Positions 11,269-24,725 of a stretch of 64,000 nucleotides of DNA are shown here, one piece after another. Position 1 is the first letter of the stretch; each line of letters starts with the position of its first letter. The stretch covers positions 2,542,001 to 2,606,000 of the forward strand of contig JABWDB010000012.1 of NCBI GenBank assembly GCA_019614645.1. Direction: 5' to 3'. This DNA comes from Stratiolaelaps scimitus. Its lineage: Eukaryota; Arthropoda; Arachnida; Mesostigmata; Laelapidae. Both the position numbers and the translations under genes were made by a program. The notes beneath the pieces are model-generated. The model was not told the DNA's origin. It searched no databases and saw nothing but the letters and a program-made list of their open reading frames with translations.

Positions 11269-14200
11269 TATGTCGAGTCTTTCTTAATATGGGTAACGTT
11301 CTGATGAATACGATGTAACGGCAGTCTGGATACCCGCGGTGACATCATATAATTGATCTTTCTTTCTCTCCTCTTCCGTGAGAACTTTCTGTACAATATC
11401 TTGCCAACCACACTAGGCCTTTGGTCGAGAACTGATCGTATGATAGGTAGTCACAAATGCTGTACACATGCGCGCTCGAAGACTACAGATCTTCCACTCA
11501 TTTCAGCGTTGTGATGCTACACGCTGAGATTTCCATAGTTCACATTTCTACGAGGTAACTGCCGCATATATGGAGCACTTTGCATCGAGCACAGCATAGC
11601 ACCAGAGATGTGTTGATGTTGTAGATCCTCGGCAACATATACATCAAACTCCGAATCTAGGTGTCTCCATATGAAGGTAGCTGTTGTAGCGAACAGCGAC
11701 GACTGAACAACAACGCAATACCCACCATGTTGACATCGCCTTTTTTCTTCAATAGTCTCTGTAAATGCGTCAGGAGCACTCCCATTGACCGGTGGCCCTC
11801 ATCGGCTGCCTTGAAACCGTTGGGATTCAGGATTTAACAAAGTGGACGTGATCTGACGACGATTCACACAACTGCGGCATTCATCGAGTTAGCCACACGA
11901 TATGATTCAATTATAGCGATAGACACAACAACAATAACAATATTACAATCGCCATAATATTCTTGTTGTGTTCAACGACAAGTTCCGTTATTGCATTAGT
12001 ATCGTCCACGTAATAAGGTGGTAGTGGCCACAGGATGTGGCGGAAGCTGTATATCAAATTATTATAGCTGTAAAAAAAGAACGAAGCGTATGCTCTAGAA
12101 TGTTTATGGAAAAAAATACTTTTCTCACAAACACTCTTTCGGCGTTACCATCATCAGAACACCAAGATGGATGCACAGACCCTGTACGCTCCTTTCGGCT
12201 CTCTTGTGTCATCACGTTCCCTTAATCCTGCGTTTTATATGTGAAGGCACATTTGCATGTCAACGTTGTTTATCGCTCTCAGCCCAAGAGGTGGTATTAC
12301 TTCAGTCTTTACCTTTTTTACGTTTTACTTTTAACCCCTTAAAACAAAAGCCCAAGAGGTGGTCGGTCAGAGATGAACGCCTAGGAATCATACTCGTAAC
12401 TCGGTGCTGCTGTGGACGATAAAGTGGATCTGAGAAGAGAGACACGTTTATCAAATCGGCGCTACCGAAGACTGGATCGGCTGACGGCTCTCTTACGCTT
12501 CAATTTATGTATGATAGATAGATGACTCCTTTCGCGTAACGGGCGAAATTCGAATAGAAATATATTTAATAAAACAAAGCCACGATCGAACTCTTCGAGA
12601 TTGGAAATTAATTGTTTACCTCTGCCAACTTGAGCACAGCAGGGTTTTATACCCATTTTGATCTGACTTATAAGGATGCAGCTCTTCGTAAAATACCTAG
12701 CGGTATGGACAGCGCGCTATACAGTATGCAGCCGGTAAAATGTGCTCTTTCCATTCGTGACAAGTCGTGGAACTACGGCAAATATGACAGATACTTTACT
12801 ACAATTTCTACTTATATAATATCATTCATAATCTAGAGCTATTATAGGAGAACGAACGAGATGGAAATCAACCTGGAGCTATGACTCTTGTGTCATATCT
12901 AGCTTCCCTGAGGTGCACTGAGCTACTTCAATAGCTTGAATATCGTCAGGCATACTGAATAATTAATTCGTATTGTATGTGCATATAGAACGGCTGACTA
13001 ACCAACGGCATGTTGTATATGAGGCACATACCCCGTGCAAGACAAATAGAAAGTGTTTGCTTACATCCGGTGTTGTAGCAGCGTTGTTACTTGTCGGCCT
13101 CTGCTGATACGTGAACGTTGTGTGCTGGCTTTGCATGCTAATAACTCTCTGGCAACATCTTCGTGTCAAGAAATAAAGGGATAAGCACGTGAAGTAAGCT
13201 TATGTTAGATGCGCGTATCATTAGCTGCCGTAGTCGGGTTGGCCGATGCCTAAGCAGACATTGTGCGGGCATATGTTTTCTCTTATAGGGAAACTCTCTC
13301 AGTGTATAGTATATGCCGATAGTAACCAGCATCCTACCCACATGGATGGAAATGTTTGACCCGATTAAGCTTTGCGCAGAACTACGCGATGACACTATAC
13401 TTTAAGAAGCACTTGAATATTTGCCAATGTTCGCATTGTTACGCACGATGCAACGTAGGACTGAATATTGTCCCATTCGTGCTGCGACCGGGCATAAATT
13501 TGATTCTCTGACTACACGCCGATAATTAGTCAGCTTCCGACCAACGGCGACTGCCGACTGGACGCGTTCACCGATGAATTGCCGATTGCCGAACGCCAAT
13601 CGGAATGATGCCCGGTTCCGGAGCCAACGTTACTGCCCGCGTAAAAGGCCGCGAGGGAAGGGACACTAGGATTGCTGGACTGAGGAGAGCTAACCGCGGA
13701 GCGATGGAAGGTCAACCGAGACGAAGCCGTATGAGAACTTCGGAGCCGCCCGATCCATCGGTGCCAGACCGAGAAGGCACAGCCGCATGAAAACCTAGGA
13801 CTACCGCAAACCACAACAGCCTTTCCGTGAGGACGCAGACCTGAAGCAACCGCAAAGTCGGAGCTACCCCGAGAACGGAGGATCGAGGTTCGTCAGAGCT
13901 GCGTGCACCCAGCTCGCCCGTAGCATGGCCGGATGTTGCGAACTATGTTGTGCAATAATAAATCATATCCTATTAATTAACAAATAATGTGTCGAGCATA
14001 AATATCCAGCCTGCAAGCCGACACGTCGTCAATCTCCTACCGTCGGCCTGGTTCTCCACAATAATAACCGTGTCCATGGACTTAATGTGGACTACAATAT
14101 CAATTTGGTACACTAACATAATAAGTTAATAAGAATGATGGTGACGTATGAGACCTTCCTAGGAACTTCCTGACTAGAATTTATAATAATAAAAGGTATC

Positions 14201-14460
14201 AAATAACGAAACCGTGTTGTATTACATAAAATCATAACAAATACGATACGGGCTGGGGAATCACTGGCAAATACTGGGTTTCGGCTGTATCCAGAGGATG
14301 ATACATTGCCTTGTACAGTTAGAATAGTGTGAAGTATAAAGTAATGTACACATATCGGTTTACACTGTGTAACGGTTGCTTTCGAGCCTGATTGATATAG
14401 GTGGGTTCACCTTGAACAGTATTTGAATGCTAATTCCCACTGTTGCACATTTTGCATTTA

Positions 14461-14543
14461 TGGGGTCCGTCCTATGAAGCAATGCCAAAAGCAGTTGTAC
14501 CGTGCACATTCGATGTTGGCTGTGAGTCAGTCCAGAAAATTTA
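14461..14543 (+). repeat. SINE-like tail, copy 1
   Basis: This contains CCTATGAAGCAATGCC, then AAGCAGTTGTACCGTG, then TTGGCTGTGAGTCAG and AGAAAATTTA. The same order occurs in reverse complement at 62735-62811 and 14979-15051, and in part at 6165-6213. Confidence 0.75.
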
Positions 14544-14978
14544 GGGGTGATTGGGACGTTCGAGTCGAGAAGATTTTCGACATAAATAAAAAGATCCTCC
14601 CTACAGCTCAAGTTACCCCACTCTATGGTATTCGTGCAATACAATATTGCAATTTGTGTTCATACTCGTATTCCAGCCTTTTCAGCTTCAGTGAATACGA
14701 TTCAAAAGATCAAACGCTACGAGATACATAATATTATAGTAAGAAGATGATGACCGTGCACGATTCTTATGTTACAAAGATATACCACCACGGTGGCTTT
14801 GTATAGACCAGACATGCGAGGACTTGAAAGCTTAACACTGGCTCTCTCGGCACGTAAACAACCAAAGAATGGTATATTTGTCACACAGCCATCTTCTATA
14901 CAGCGAGAGTAATCTGGGCAGCGGGTATTCTATACCAGGGACCAGACTGTTGCGTGACTATTCTTAGATTTCTAAAGT

Positions 14979-15051
14979 AAATTTTCCAGGCTGACTCATA
15001 GCCAATATTTAGTATCCACGGAACTGCGTTCGGCAGATTCTTAGACGTCCC
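14979..15051 (-). repeat. SINE-like tail, copy 2 (inverted, degenerate)
   Basis: AAATTTTCCAGGCTGACTCA is followed by GCCAATATTTAGTA and a diverged second half, matching copy 1 in reverse complement. With copy 1 it forms a 590-bp inverted pair. Confidence 0.65.
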
Positions 15052-15366
15052 ATACTATCCAAGGAGCGGATCTATTCTAGATCAGACATGCAAATAGCTG
15101 ATCTCTCACGAACAAACCATACTATAATTATCGCCAATGCAGTGACTAAAAAAATTGTGTGGGCGACGTTGGTGCTGTCGTTGTACTATTTGTTTTATAC
15201 TAATTAACAATCCGGACAACAAATTTGTCTGATCGAAATGCCGATTGACAGTTTCGGGGATGATACTTGCTTGTGCGTATAAATTCGAGACATACATTCA
15301 CAGTGAGCCCAAATCAATAACCCGCACACCAAAGATATTTTTCAATAATAATTATAATAATAATAA

Positions 15367-15402
<36 letters not shown>

Positions 15403-18400
15403 GTATGCAATATACCAGAACTATCATCGTGAGATTGACCACGTATCAACAAGTCAATTGTCTATGGCACCAAGAGATCGCAGACTAACCAAACAGTAGA
15501 CACAAAGAACTTCTCGAGACTTTCGCGGGTCAATACGATTCAAATACATCGTATGTTCATTCCTATTCATTGAAATAAAAGCTTTTAGTCTTAGTAATTA
15601 GGACCAGAAGAATTAAATGACTTTGTATCCCACTAAAAAAAAATAAAAAAGACAGAAGACCCATACGACTAAATAAGCGCTACTTAACCTAAGCCCCGCC
15701 CATTACAGCTGTCATTCGGGTTTGTCCGAGACCTCTACGCTGGCTAGCTTACACTCTGGCCTTGACATTTGAATCTTACGTACGGCGACAACAATATCGA
15801 ATGTGTCCACACATGGAGGAGCACCAGCGGATAGAACACAGTAAGGCAATGGCGTTTCATTGTCCAAAAACACTCGATTTCCTTGGAGACGACGAAACAT
15901 TAGATAGGTTACTAGGTAACGCACGCTTAAGCGTTTAATCAACCAGTCCGCGTTAGCCATTGCGCTAACGTCTCACCAATATGAGACGAAACATCTGCCG
16001 ACAAACGGATCGATTAGGTGAGACTGTTGCTGGCTCTAAAATGTCTTGAGTTGTGTTTAACAAAACCACGACCATTTATTAGCTATGGCTCAGTGTATAA
16101 ATTCAACTTACATGCATACTTCTCGTGAAAGATACACACAAGCATCTATGACCCTACAGTAGCTTTGTTCATTAGTATCACCTCGATTGAGTCCTTACAA
16201 ATCGGCACAGGATAGTTAGCCTTGATACAGCCCTATAGGTTATTTTGATATCGTCGTGCTAAGGAAGCTTATGATGTGATTATAGCTTCTTGGTTCGTTC
16301 AAACACTGATTAGCAATTTTAGCAGGTTTTGTAAAGTCACTCACCGGTGATCGGCAACGACGTCCAATCAAGTTGAATGAAATTTTCCTTCCAATTAAGT
16401 ATTGATAATGTATTACTACTTAATTAAATTGAAAACACAAGCTACGCGATTCTATCCTTTAATAACAACTTTGAGTTTATTTTCGATTTCTCAGTATATA
16501 TATATATTTATATATATATATTTATATATGTATAGCCTGCAGTTCCAACATAACTTGCATGAAACGTATTTCATTTCATCATATTATCATATGTCTCTCT
16601 CTCTCTCTCATCTGTTTACAATTACTAGTAGTATATACTCATCATCCGCTTCCGTTCCTAGCCCACGCTCTTTCAAGATAATTATACTAATTTGGAAAGA
16701 GCTCATAATTTTTATTTCGTTTAAACTACACTAGGCCCTTTTGAGTTCGTCATTTATACACGATTCGTAGGCCGGACGGTGTACAGGGCCAACGTAGTTT
16801 ATAATATTTGGCTCATTCAAAGCAGGACAGATATTCGTATAGTTACAGAACTATTACTCTCTATTACCTCTTCTTGGCGATTTATATATTGAAGATTTAT
16901 ATCGCTACCTAGATAATGCTTCATTATTTCGCTATAACTATTGTTGTCGTTATGAACATTGCATATGTTATGTACATGCACGCTATTATAATAATCATTA
17001 TCATATAATATTGTTCATGGCGGGGGTTTATTATTAAGACGGGAGCTACGACACGAGCGGATTGAGTTGAATCATTGTTACTATAGTAAAAGATGCCTAC
17101 ATTTTGATCTCCCCTATAAGCAAACGGGACAAGGGAGGTTAGCTACATGCAATTTAGTTCGATTTGTTCTTTTAATTGAAACCGTCCGGCCAACAAGGTG
17201 GGAGAGATTCACACAAACGATCAATCAGTTGCTAGCTAACATACATCTAGTTCGTGGCAAGAGGCTGCCATATACATTGCGTGTCTGTGTGTGTGTGAGT
17301 GTCGATCTTATAGCCGTCTCCAGCCGATCTGCAATATCGGCTTATACGTTTAATTGATTCAGCTAGGCATCATTAATATAGGTTCATTAATCGTAGCGTT
17401 GTTACAGTTACATAGTTTGGGTAAGGTCAACAATGCTATATTCATCGTAAGTTTACATTTAGGACTTCAAGTATATCCTGTACGTATAGAATGTGTCTGT
17501 GTTGTGTACCTGCAAGCCGCATAAATTATCTTTGAGAATAATCGTAATAATCATAATAATATGAGCATTCTTTAAACAGTAATCCTGTACTATCCAAGTA
17601 AGCATGTGTGCTCTTATTTACTATGCTTAATCGTTTTACATATTTGTTCTCCTTATTATCGATGTCATGTGAGATCGTCCATCGATCGTCTCAGAGTACG
17701 ATAAGCTTTTTGTTCCATTAATCCCTGAGGCTCTTAAACAAACGTCTCTCTTATGTTCTAACTGGCTTCGTATGACGCTCGAATCTGATGTAGAATCGAC
17801 CCCTCTTTCCTCCGAGGGAGAACGACCTTGTGGTGGATTCTCATTGTTAGTTCATCAGGCTCCACAAGGATCGACGAAGGTGTGATCTCGATGTTCGCAT
17901 CATACGAAGACATGTTTTGCATTATATAGAACGTGAATGGGTTATCTGCCTGTTATAACGACCTGCTTTGTTTGGCTTTGATGGAGCTGATGGGGGTGGT
18001 TGCGGTGGATACATACATGCTCAAAGTTATTGTTGTGGGATTGCTCGGTTATTGCGATAGCAGTGGTATAATTAGAATTGGACGATATATCTCCGCATTT
18101 CATCATTCCATTTTCTGCTGTTCACCTCATACTGCGGGGTGTTAGTGGTGCAAATGCTGGGGATGTTGTTCTTGTTGTTGTATCATTTTCGTTGGCACAA
18201 CCGACAACCGTGTCCTGCGTGTGCGGCGTATTCGTGGTGTTTGAGTTCACCTCTGAGTGCAAAGTAGTAAATAATATCTCTTTTTTGAGTGTTGGATCAT
18301 TACAATGATGCTGGTGGTTGTGCTATGGTCAGTTAAAAGTTGTTGGTTACTCCTGGCTGGTTAAGTATCTGCAGATGTTTAAATTGATCTAACGTCGTCG

Positions 18401-19718
18401 TTCTCTTTCATTACCCATTGAGCATCGGGGCTGTTGGACTGGGTGGTTGGCTTTTGGATAGATTTCTTAATGGAAGTAGCAATATGCCTAACCAATGGCG
18501 GCACGTTGCTCTGCACTAGTTCGACGAACAAATATTCGGTCGAGGCCGTTAATTAGAATTATTCTAATGGTTAGAGACGATTCGCAAACGTACACGTCAG
18601 TCGAGCGAGGTTTATTTTCAGGAACGTATGAGAAGAAAAACACCGAGGCCATGAATTGGTTTTCATAGGATGCTCTTTTTTCTTTCATGGCTACATTTTC
18701 ATCCTAGCCGAAAAGACGAGAAGCAAAGTGCCTTTCATAGGCTGACACTAGTTGACATAACGGTTGCATTACTTCGTAAGAGGGACCACTAAAGGCAAAT
18801 CTGCAACGGTTACAGGATAGGTCGGAACGTTAATCCCTCCAGCACTAGAATGATAGAAGAGTCCACTAAGTTTTACATAACTAGTGCCTCGAATCAGTGA
18901 ACAGGCTCTTGGTGCAATTGAACATGACGTACAGAACAACTCTGTCTGCTATCAAAATATCGATCAATATAGACTTGTTTACATAACTCGCCTGGTTTTT
19001 AGACTGGTTTTGGTGACTGATGCGATATGTCGCTTCGTATGCAATGTCTCTCGGTCGCTGCATGACAAGCCTATTTCGGAGTTCATCAAACAAGTGCGAG
19101 CGAAGACACATGTTGAGTTTACTGGCTATAAGCTATTGTGTGTATATTTACATCTGTTTTTGGCAACATGTGAAAAACCCTTTCCTCCGCCAGCCTCGAT
19201 GCTCGTTATCAGTTCTTTCACCCGTTTCTCTCAAACACATCTAGACACCTCATGGTGCCTTCATCTAAGCATTCATCTCCATAGCCTGCCCTTCGAAGCT
19301 GGTCGATACTCATCTTTTACATCGTATTCATATAATATCCCCTCAATCCCACGCTCTTTCTCTCTCTGTCTCTCTCGCTCGCGAGCATGTGCTGGCTGCT
19401 CTTTCACAGTCGTCCGTATCAGACACTCAATCAGTTGTCGAACAAACATTTGAGTTACTCTCATCTCGTGTTAGGCTCATAAGTCTCCCGGTAACATTGA
19501 AACTGGATACAGTTTGATCGATATCTTCGTCTCCATCCTATTATATAATCGTATTATCTAGCTTCTGCTATAATTTCTGTGACGTCGCGCTGATATAGGT
19601 ACGCGCACAGGGTGGTGTACATTAACGTACGACAGTACAACGTTTACGCGTTACATTGATGTGCTACGTGTACATGCAAATGTGACGTCGCTCGTTCGCC
19701 CCATTCGGCCCTATTAGA
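15052..19718. other. Intergenic, no gene recognised
   Basis: An AT-rich stretch with simple repeats at 15.37, 16.5 and 16.6 kb. The longest plus frame (18884-19453, 189 codons) is rich in Ser/Arg/Cys, crosses a CT-rich tract and shows no domain. Confidence 0.6.
15368..15402. repeat. (ATT)n microsatellite
   Basis: About eleven ATT units, preceded by an AAT-rich stretch that could fold back on it. Confidence 0.95.
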
Positions 19719-20508
19719 CAGTGGTGTGCATAAACTTAGCGCACCCCTATATTTCAACAAATCGTTACAGAGTATACACATTTGAGGCATTTATTCTGTA
19801 CCGGATTAATGTACGTGTCAAATAACATACACACCACAAAGAACAGCGCATATGACGTCGCATGCAGCCTGCTACAATAAAATAGGTCATATTTCGGATG
19901 TGCAAAATGATCACTCACCATCAGTTATCGAGTTTTCTCGCTGCATTAATTTTCGTTGTGCTAATCGGTACCGTGTGGCCCCGACCTTACTAGTTATAAC
20001 GTCAAAGACTCGGTTTGGTATACTATCAACGAGATTTAGCAGGATCTGATCGCTGACACCTACCTGATATGATGCGGATAACGCTTAAGTATCCTTAAAA
20101 CTGTTGATATGTAACCTGAAGTTTAAGTCTTGCGTGATTGCTTCAAACTCATGGTCGCATTCGAGGCCAATCGACAGATGTGCATAGCAGTTCGCTGGGT
20201 GATTCTTCGTGGACGTCCTTTAGACTAATTAGTGCCATACAAACGGACTGCGTAAATAATTTCGCACTACGCGACGACTTGTGCCAATTTTCTGGCAATT
20301 GCAGCCTGGTGCGTTATCATTTTGCACACCCGAAATATGACACATTTCATTGTAGCAGGCAGCATGCGACGTCATGTGCGCTGTTATTTGTGGTGTGTAT
20401 GTCATTTGACACGTATATTCATCTGATACAGAATAAAAGCCTCAAATGTGTATTCTTTGTAACGATTTGTTGAAATGTAGGGGTGCGTTAAGTTTATGCA
20501 CACCACTG
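19719..20508. mobile_element. Non-autonomous Tc1-type element with long terminal inverted repeats
   Basis: Both ends read CAGTGGTGTGCATAAACTTA inward. The inverted repeats stay alignable for about 200 bp (19719 to about 19912, and about 20315 to 20508) with scattered mismatches. A TA lies just outside the right end; the left has GA, probably a mutated target duplication. The right half carries broken transposase sequence on the minus strand, matching 50838-51302. About 140 bp present in that copy (around 51088-51227, including the transposase start) are missing here. It cannot encode a transposase. Confidence 0.88.
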
Positions 20509-22119
20509 TATAACAATACAATAGCAGTATCAACAAGCGATTTGAGGTTTCCTCCACGTTTTGCTCGTACACTCTCTCTTTCTCTAGCTATTTCTACCCA
20601 TATTTTATTTTTTACCCATATCTTGTTTTCACGTGATGCGGTGTCTTCAAACAACGGGTATGGTCACAATCATTTTCCTCCCGCTTGCCCCTTGTTATCG
20701 AATTGACAATGTGCAGTACAATTTAGCGTTTTTGTGATCTCCATTTATCTTTATCTATGTTTTTACTCGTTTTGCATGGTCGTACCTGAGACGGTATTTA
20801 ACACGCTTACAGGCCTAGACCAACTATACAGGCAGGCTCCTACGGGCTCGGTTTGCAACTCAGCTGCTTCGGTCAACTGCGTCTCTGCTTATTTCATCAA
20901 CCTTTAGCCGCGTTCTTTCTCACTCTCTCTCTCTCTCGGTAGATAGATACTCGGGTGCCTATTTGTGCCTGGTGTTTTATAGTGTTCCTTTTAATTTGAT
21001 ATATTTACTAATTGTTATGAAATTCGCTGTTTTCAAACATTCCTTACGCTCTACGAATGTGTGTTTTAGTGGTAATAGCTAGTAAAATGTCTGTGTGGGC
21101 AAAGGTTGGGGGTAGCACGAAGGTGTCTAGGTTTTGTCGTCTTTTTTTAATACTAGGTAAGTCTACACGGAGGCTTACGCATATCAGAGCGTGCCTGATC
21201 AATATCTGGTGCATATTGGCTTCAACACTTTGTATCGCTACTAGCGCGTACTCCTGTCGATTTTAGCCTCTGGCCTATGAGCTCTGTTATTCCCGAGATT
21301 CGGTAATTTGCAATCGCTTGGAAATTATCGTCAAGCGATTTCGGCCACCAGCGATGCCGTACTGTTTAGGTCATATCGCCAAATTATAGTAATAATTACT
21401 CATGGTGTTATCGGACTCCGTTCTGCTAATAAAGGGAGTTACATTATGCCCTACGAATCGTGGCTCGTAAAGAAAAAAAAGTACGTGTCTCGAATTAATG
21501 ATGGGGAAGGAAAATGTACTAGTTAACTTTATTGAGGCTCCACAGATTTCGAATTTTCAAAAGTATCTGCTATATATGTATATATGCACTGCAACGCGCA
21601 ATAACAAGGAAGTTAGTTCTTTGTTTCTTTGAAATTTTCCGCCACCCGTACTGAGTATATTAATTAACCTGTTTTAGTGGATACGGGTTTTTTGTTATGA
21701 GGCATTTAGATAATGCTTCCTATTCATTGAGAGCCCGTTTTTCGTTTTGCGTGTTTCTATTTCGGGAGAGGATGAGTGTTACCATATAATCAAAACGATG
21801 TTCACGATGCTACTGTGTAGAATTCGTTAGTTTTTCCCGACTCTCCTTGATGATATCTTCATTGACATTCGGATAGATTATAGTACCTGTAGTAATTACA
21901 ATATTATTATTAAGATACTCATGGTGTGTATGTGTGTGTCTGTGTGTGGACCTCGGGATCATTGTAAAAGGGTGCCGAAGGCTTCTGGTGGGGGGAATTA
22001 TGCAGTATGTGAATCATTCTTGGTTTACATCGTTGTTGTGACCTTGTTGACTGTTCATGTTCTTGGAGTTGTTGTTGTTGTTGTTTTTTGAGTACTGAAG
22101 TACTGGACAGTGAGTGTAC

Positions 22120-22760
22120 TAACGGTGCTATTAATATTATTTTTTATATTATTATCATTATTACTTATTTACTTAGCATTTTTTATTATTATTATTATTA
22201 TTCGTCGTACGCATCTTACAAATATTAAGCTTATTATTAATATTATTATTTGTCATCATCATCTTTACCATTCTGCTTAGCACGATCATTAGTATTATCA
22301 ATTAAGATAATATCATTAATAGTATCCCCTATGATCAGTAATATTATCATTATTATTATTATTAGTATTATAGCTATATTATTATTGTTACCGCCCTTAC
22401 ACTGTAACAGCTGTGTGGTGTGTGATCGAGTCCATAGATGAATCAATGACAAGTTGGTCGATTCGAGACAAACAGGATAATCATCTTGCACTGTCTACGC
22501 CACTTTGCTAATGCATAAGCACTGTATGCCTTTCATAATATTGTTTTATCGGCGTCTTCCTTGTGCTTTAATTATTAATATTATCATTACATTACTACTC
22601 TTATTATAATTATTATCATCATCACCTGCATTCATATCATCATCAGCATTAGCGCTATTATCTGTATTATTTTTAATTAGCAGTAGCATTTATTAAAATT
22701 CTTACCATCATTAGTTACTAGCAGCAGTTGTTGTTGTTGTTGTTGGGTGTGAATTCATCA
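22120..22760. repeat. ATT/ATC-rich degenerate microsatellite cluster
   Basis: Repeated runs of ATT, ATC and GTT triplets are interspersed over about 640 bp, including (GTT)n near 22725-22745. This explains the apparent open frames there. Confidence 0.8.
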
Positions 22761-24470
22761 GTGATCAGTCATTAGTTACTATATATCGTTTTTCTCATTA
22801 TATCTATTTAACAGGTTCGTGTTCAACGTGCAATTCGTCTTCAAATTCGTGACGTACAATCGGGCGCACCTTATCAAGCGGTAGAGATGTTATCTAGTGG
22901 TAGTTCCTCATTCGCAGGCAGGTAGTTTCTGTTTGGGTTTAGGAAAGCTGGATCTGATATTCTCAGGGTTATCCGTGTCGCATATTTCGTTCGTTCAATA
23001 TTTCAAGCAAGAAGCGATAACAAACCGAGCCGAGAGCTCTGTGACACTGTCTATGAAGCAGTCAACGAAAGCTCCCATCTGGCCGGGAGGGCCACGCCGA
23101 TAATGTCGACTACTTCCACGAGAGAGCCATGTATTTACTACATATTAGGAATAGAACGTCTATTAGGAGAAACGGAGTGGGCTCGAAGCCCTGGATCATA
23201 TGTTTGGTCACTTTGATCGAATTATCTGCTGCTCTGTCAAATCAGGAAAGAGAATGTGTGTGGTGTAGTCTATTCTCATAATATTTCTTAACATTCATGG
23301 ACGCACGTGTATAGAGTGTTTTAATAGGGTATATATATATATTATATACTGTCAGAAGTATGCCAACAGAATGATTATGCTTGTTTCGATTGTTGTGTTG
23401 CGTCATCATGGTCTTCAATTGAATTTTCACTGTGCCGTTCTATTTCAGTCGACTGATGAAATAAGCGATCCAATAAGTAAGATAATCAGTCACCTATGAG
23501 ACAGGTGGGTGTGCAATTTCAACGGTCCTCCCTGTATCATATTTAAGTTAGCAGCATTGAGTATAAGTTAATCTTGAAGTGTAAATTCATCTTGAGCTAA
23601 CCTTGAGCAATCGGTCAAGGCATTCCTTACGTGGAAGAGAGCTGACTATTTCGCGCATCTCCCTTCGTGTGCTACATACACAAAGAGGCTGCAGGTACCC
23701 CCGGGCTCTGGAGCGGTGAGTGCACTTCGGCTGCCGAACGTGTAACGCTGGTCATTCATCTGAATTAGTAACTGCAGTTGTAGTTGCAGCACTAATTATC
23801 ACTGATGAGTTGATAACAAGAACAACAAGTGACAACCTACTACCAACGCAGAGAATTATCTCGTCACGTCCATCTATCTCATCACCACTATCATCATATA
23901 ATAAGTCAATCAATGAACCACGGTCGTTCAGCTCACCAGTTTCGGCCCTTCGCTATGTCAGCCCACCCCGGCCCGGAGACCCTTGCGGCTCTCGTCGGCT
24001 TCTGGCGTTTTGCTACACAGGAAGATACAGTTAGAGCGTACGGAGCACAATACGCCCCGCCACCTGCACAGGGTCCGCCGTTGAGATGATAATTCATTCC
24101 ATTCACAATCCAGTAGTGGTATCAGTATCAATAGTAATAGTAGTAGCAGTAGTTGAGAGCGAGGTACAATCATCACCATCATCATGTGGCTTGAGCATAG
24201 GCGATGAGACCCTAGCATGTGGAGGGGCGAGGTTTCTGTTCTGGGTGTTCAGGTTTTTCTTCATATTTTTTCCTTCCAATGGCTATGACGCCATCATGTT
24301 GTTGTTGATGTTGATGTTATTAACGACGGCAAACAACAAAGGCGTTCCCACGCATGATGCTGGTCTCTATCGCCTTCTGCTATGTTCGGTGGCGAACAAA
24401 ACACATTCGGAGATATAGAAAAATCGTGGTAGCGCCAAGTTGAGTAGTAGCTATCTCTATGTGTTTGTAT

Positions 24471-24515
24471 GTGTGTGTGTGTGTGTGTGTCTGTGTATGT
24501 GTATATATATATATG
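24471..24515. repeat. (GT)n followed by (TA)n, just downstream of the Nmdar2 stop
   Basis: An imperfect GT run and then a TA run begin about 75 nt past the stop codon. They would be a CA/TA repeat in the 3' UTR of the minus-strand transcript. Confidence 0.9.
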
Positions 24516-24587
24516 AATGAGTGTGGGAAGCGAAAGGTTTTGCTGCGGTCACCAGCATTCGGCGACCTGTCGAAGGAGAGGCGGTCA

Positions 24588-24725
24588 TCATAACACAGTC
24601 TCCTTTTCCATGATGTGCGCCTTGGCCATCGCCTGCTGCTGTTGCTGCTGAAAGAGGACACTATGTGGTGGGACAGCTGGTAGGACGCCCGTTTGATTAA
24701 TCACCAGAGGCTCGTTGCTATGAAC
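24588..24725 (-). CDS. Nmdar2: Nmdar2 exon 20: C-terminus with PDZ-type ligand
   Basis: Codes residues 1139-1183 and a TGA stop at 24590-24588. It carries six consecutive glutamines (five CAG, one CAA) and ends MEKETVL. The last four residues fit the class I PDZ ligand x-T-x-hydrophobic, as vertebrate GluN2 ends in ESDV. The acceptor is attttag|GTTCAT. Confidence 0.85.
   Translation of the reverse strand, partial: VHSNEPLVINQTGVLPAVPPHSVLFQQQQQQAMAKAHIMEKETVL

Larger units (their letters stand above)
6214..14460. other. Intergenic, no gene recognised
   Basis: An AT-rich stretch with an isolated B-box at 7.4 kb, the CACGTG palindrome at 11.25 kb and a purine-rich GC island at about 13560-13930. 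Frames of 60-112 codons at 9.7, 10.3 and 10.7 kb have no recognisable motif. Confidence 0.6.
20509..24587. other. Downstream flank and probable 3' UTR of Nmdar2
   Basis: The part nearest 24588 should be 3' UTR on the minus strand, but I could not place the polyadenylation site. An ATTAAA-type signal lies near 23325-23320. The remainder is triplet-repeat-rich and holds no gene I recognise. Confidence 0.5.

Noticed and set aside
13530..13930. GC- and purine-rich block considered as an LTR or gag fragment
   Set aside because: I found no terminal repeats, primer-binding site or protein motif.
15245..15499. Plus-strand frame with long isoleucine run
   Set aside because: It is translation of an ATT microsatellite.
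18884..19453. Longest unassigned plus-strand open frame, 189 codons
   Set aside because: It crosses a CT-rich tract, is rich in Ser, Arg and Cys without domain order, overlaps open frames on the other strand, and has no splice or homology support.
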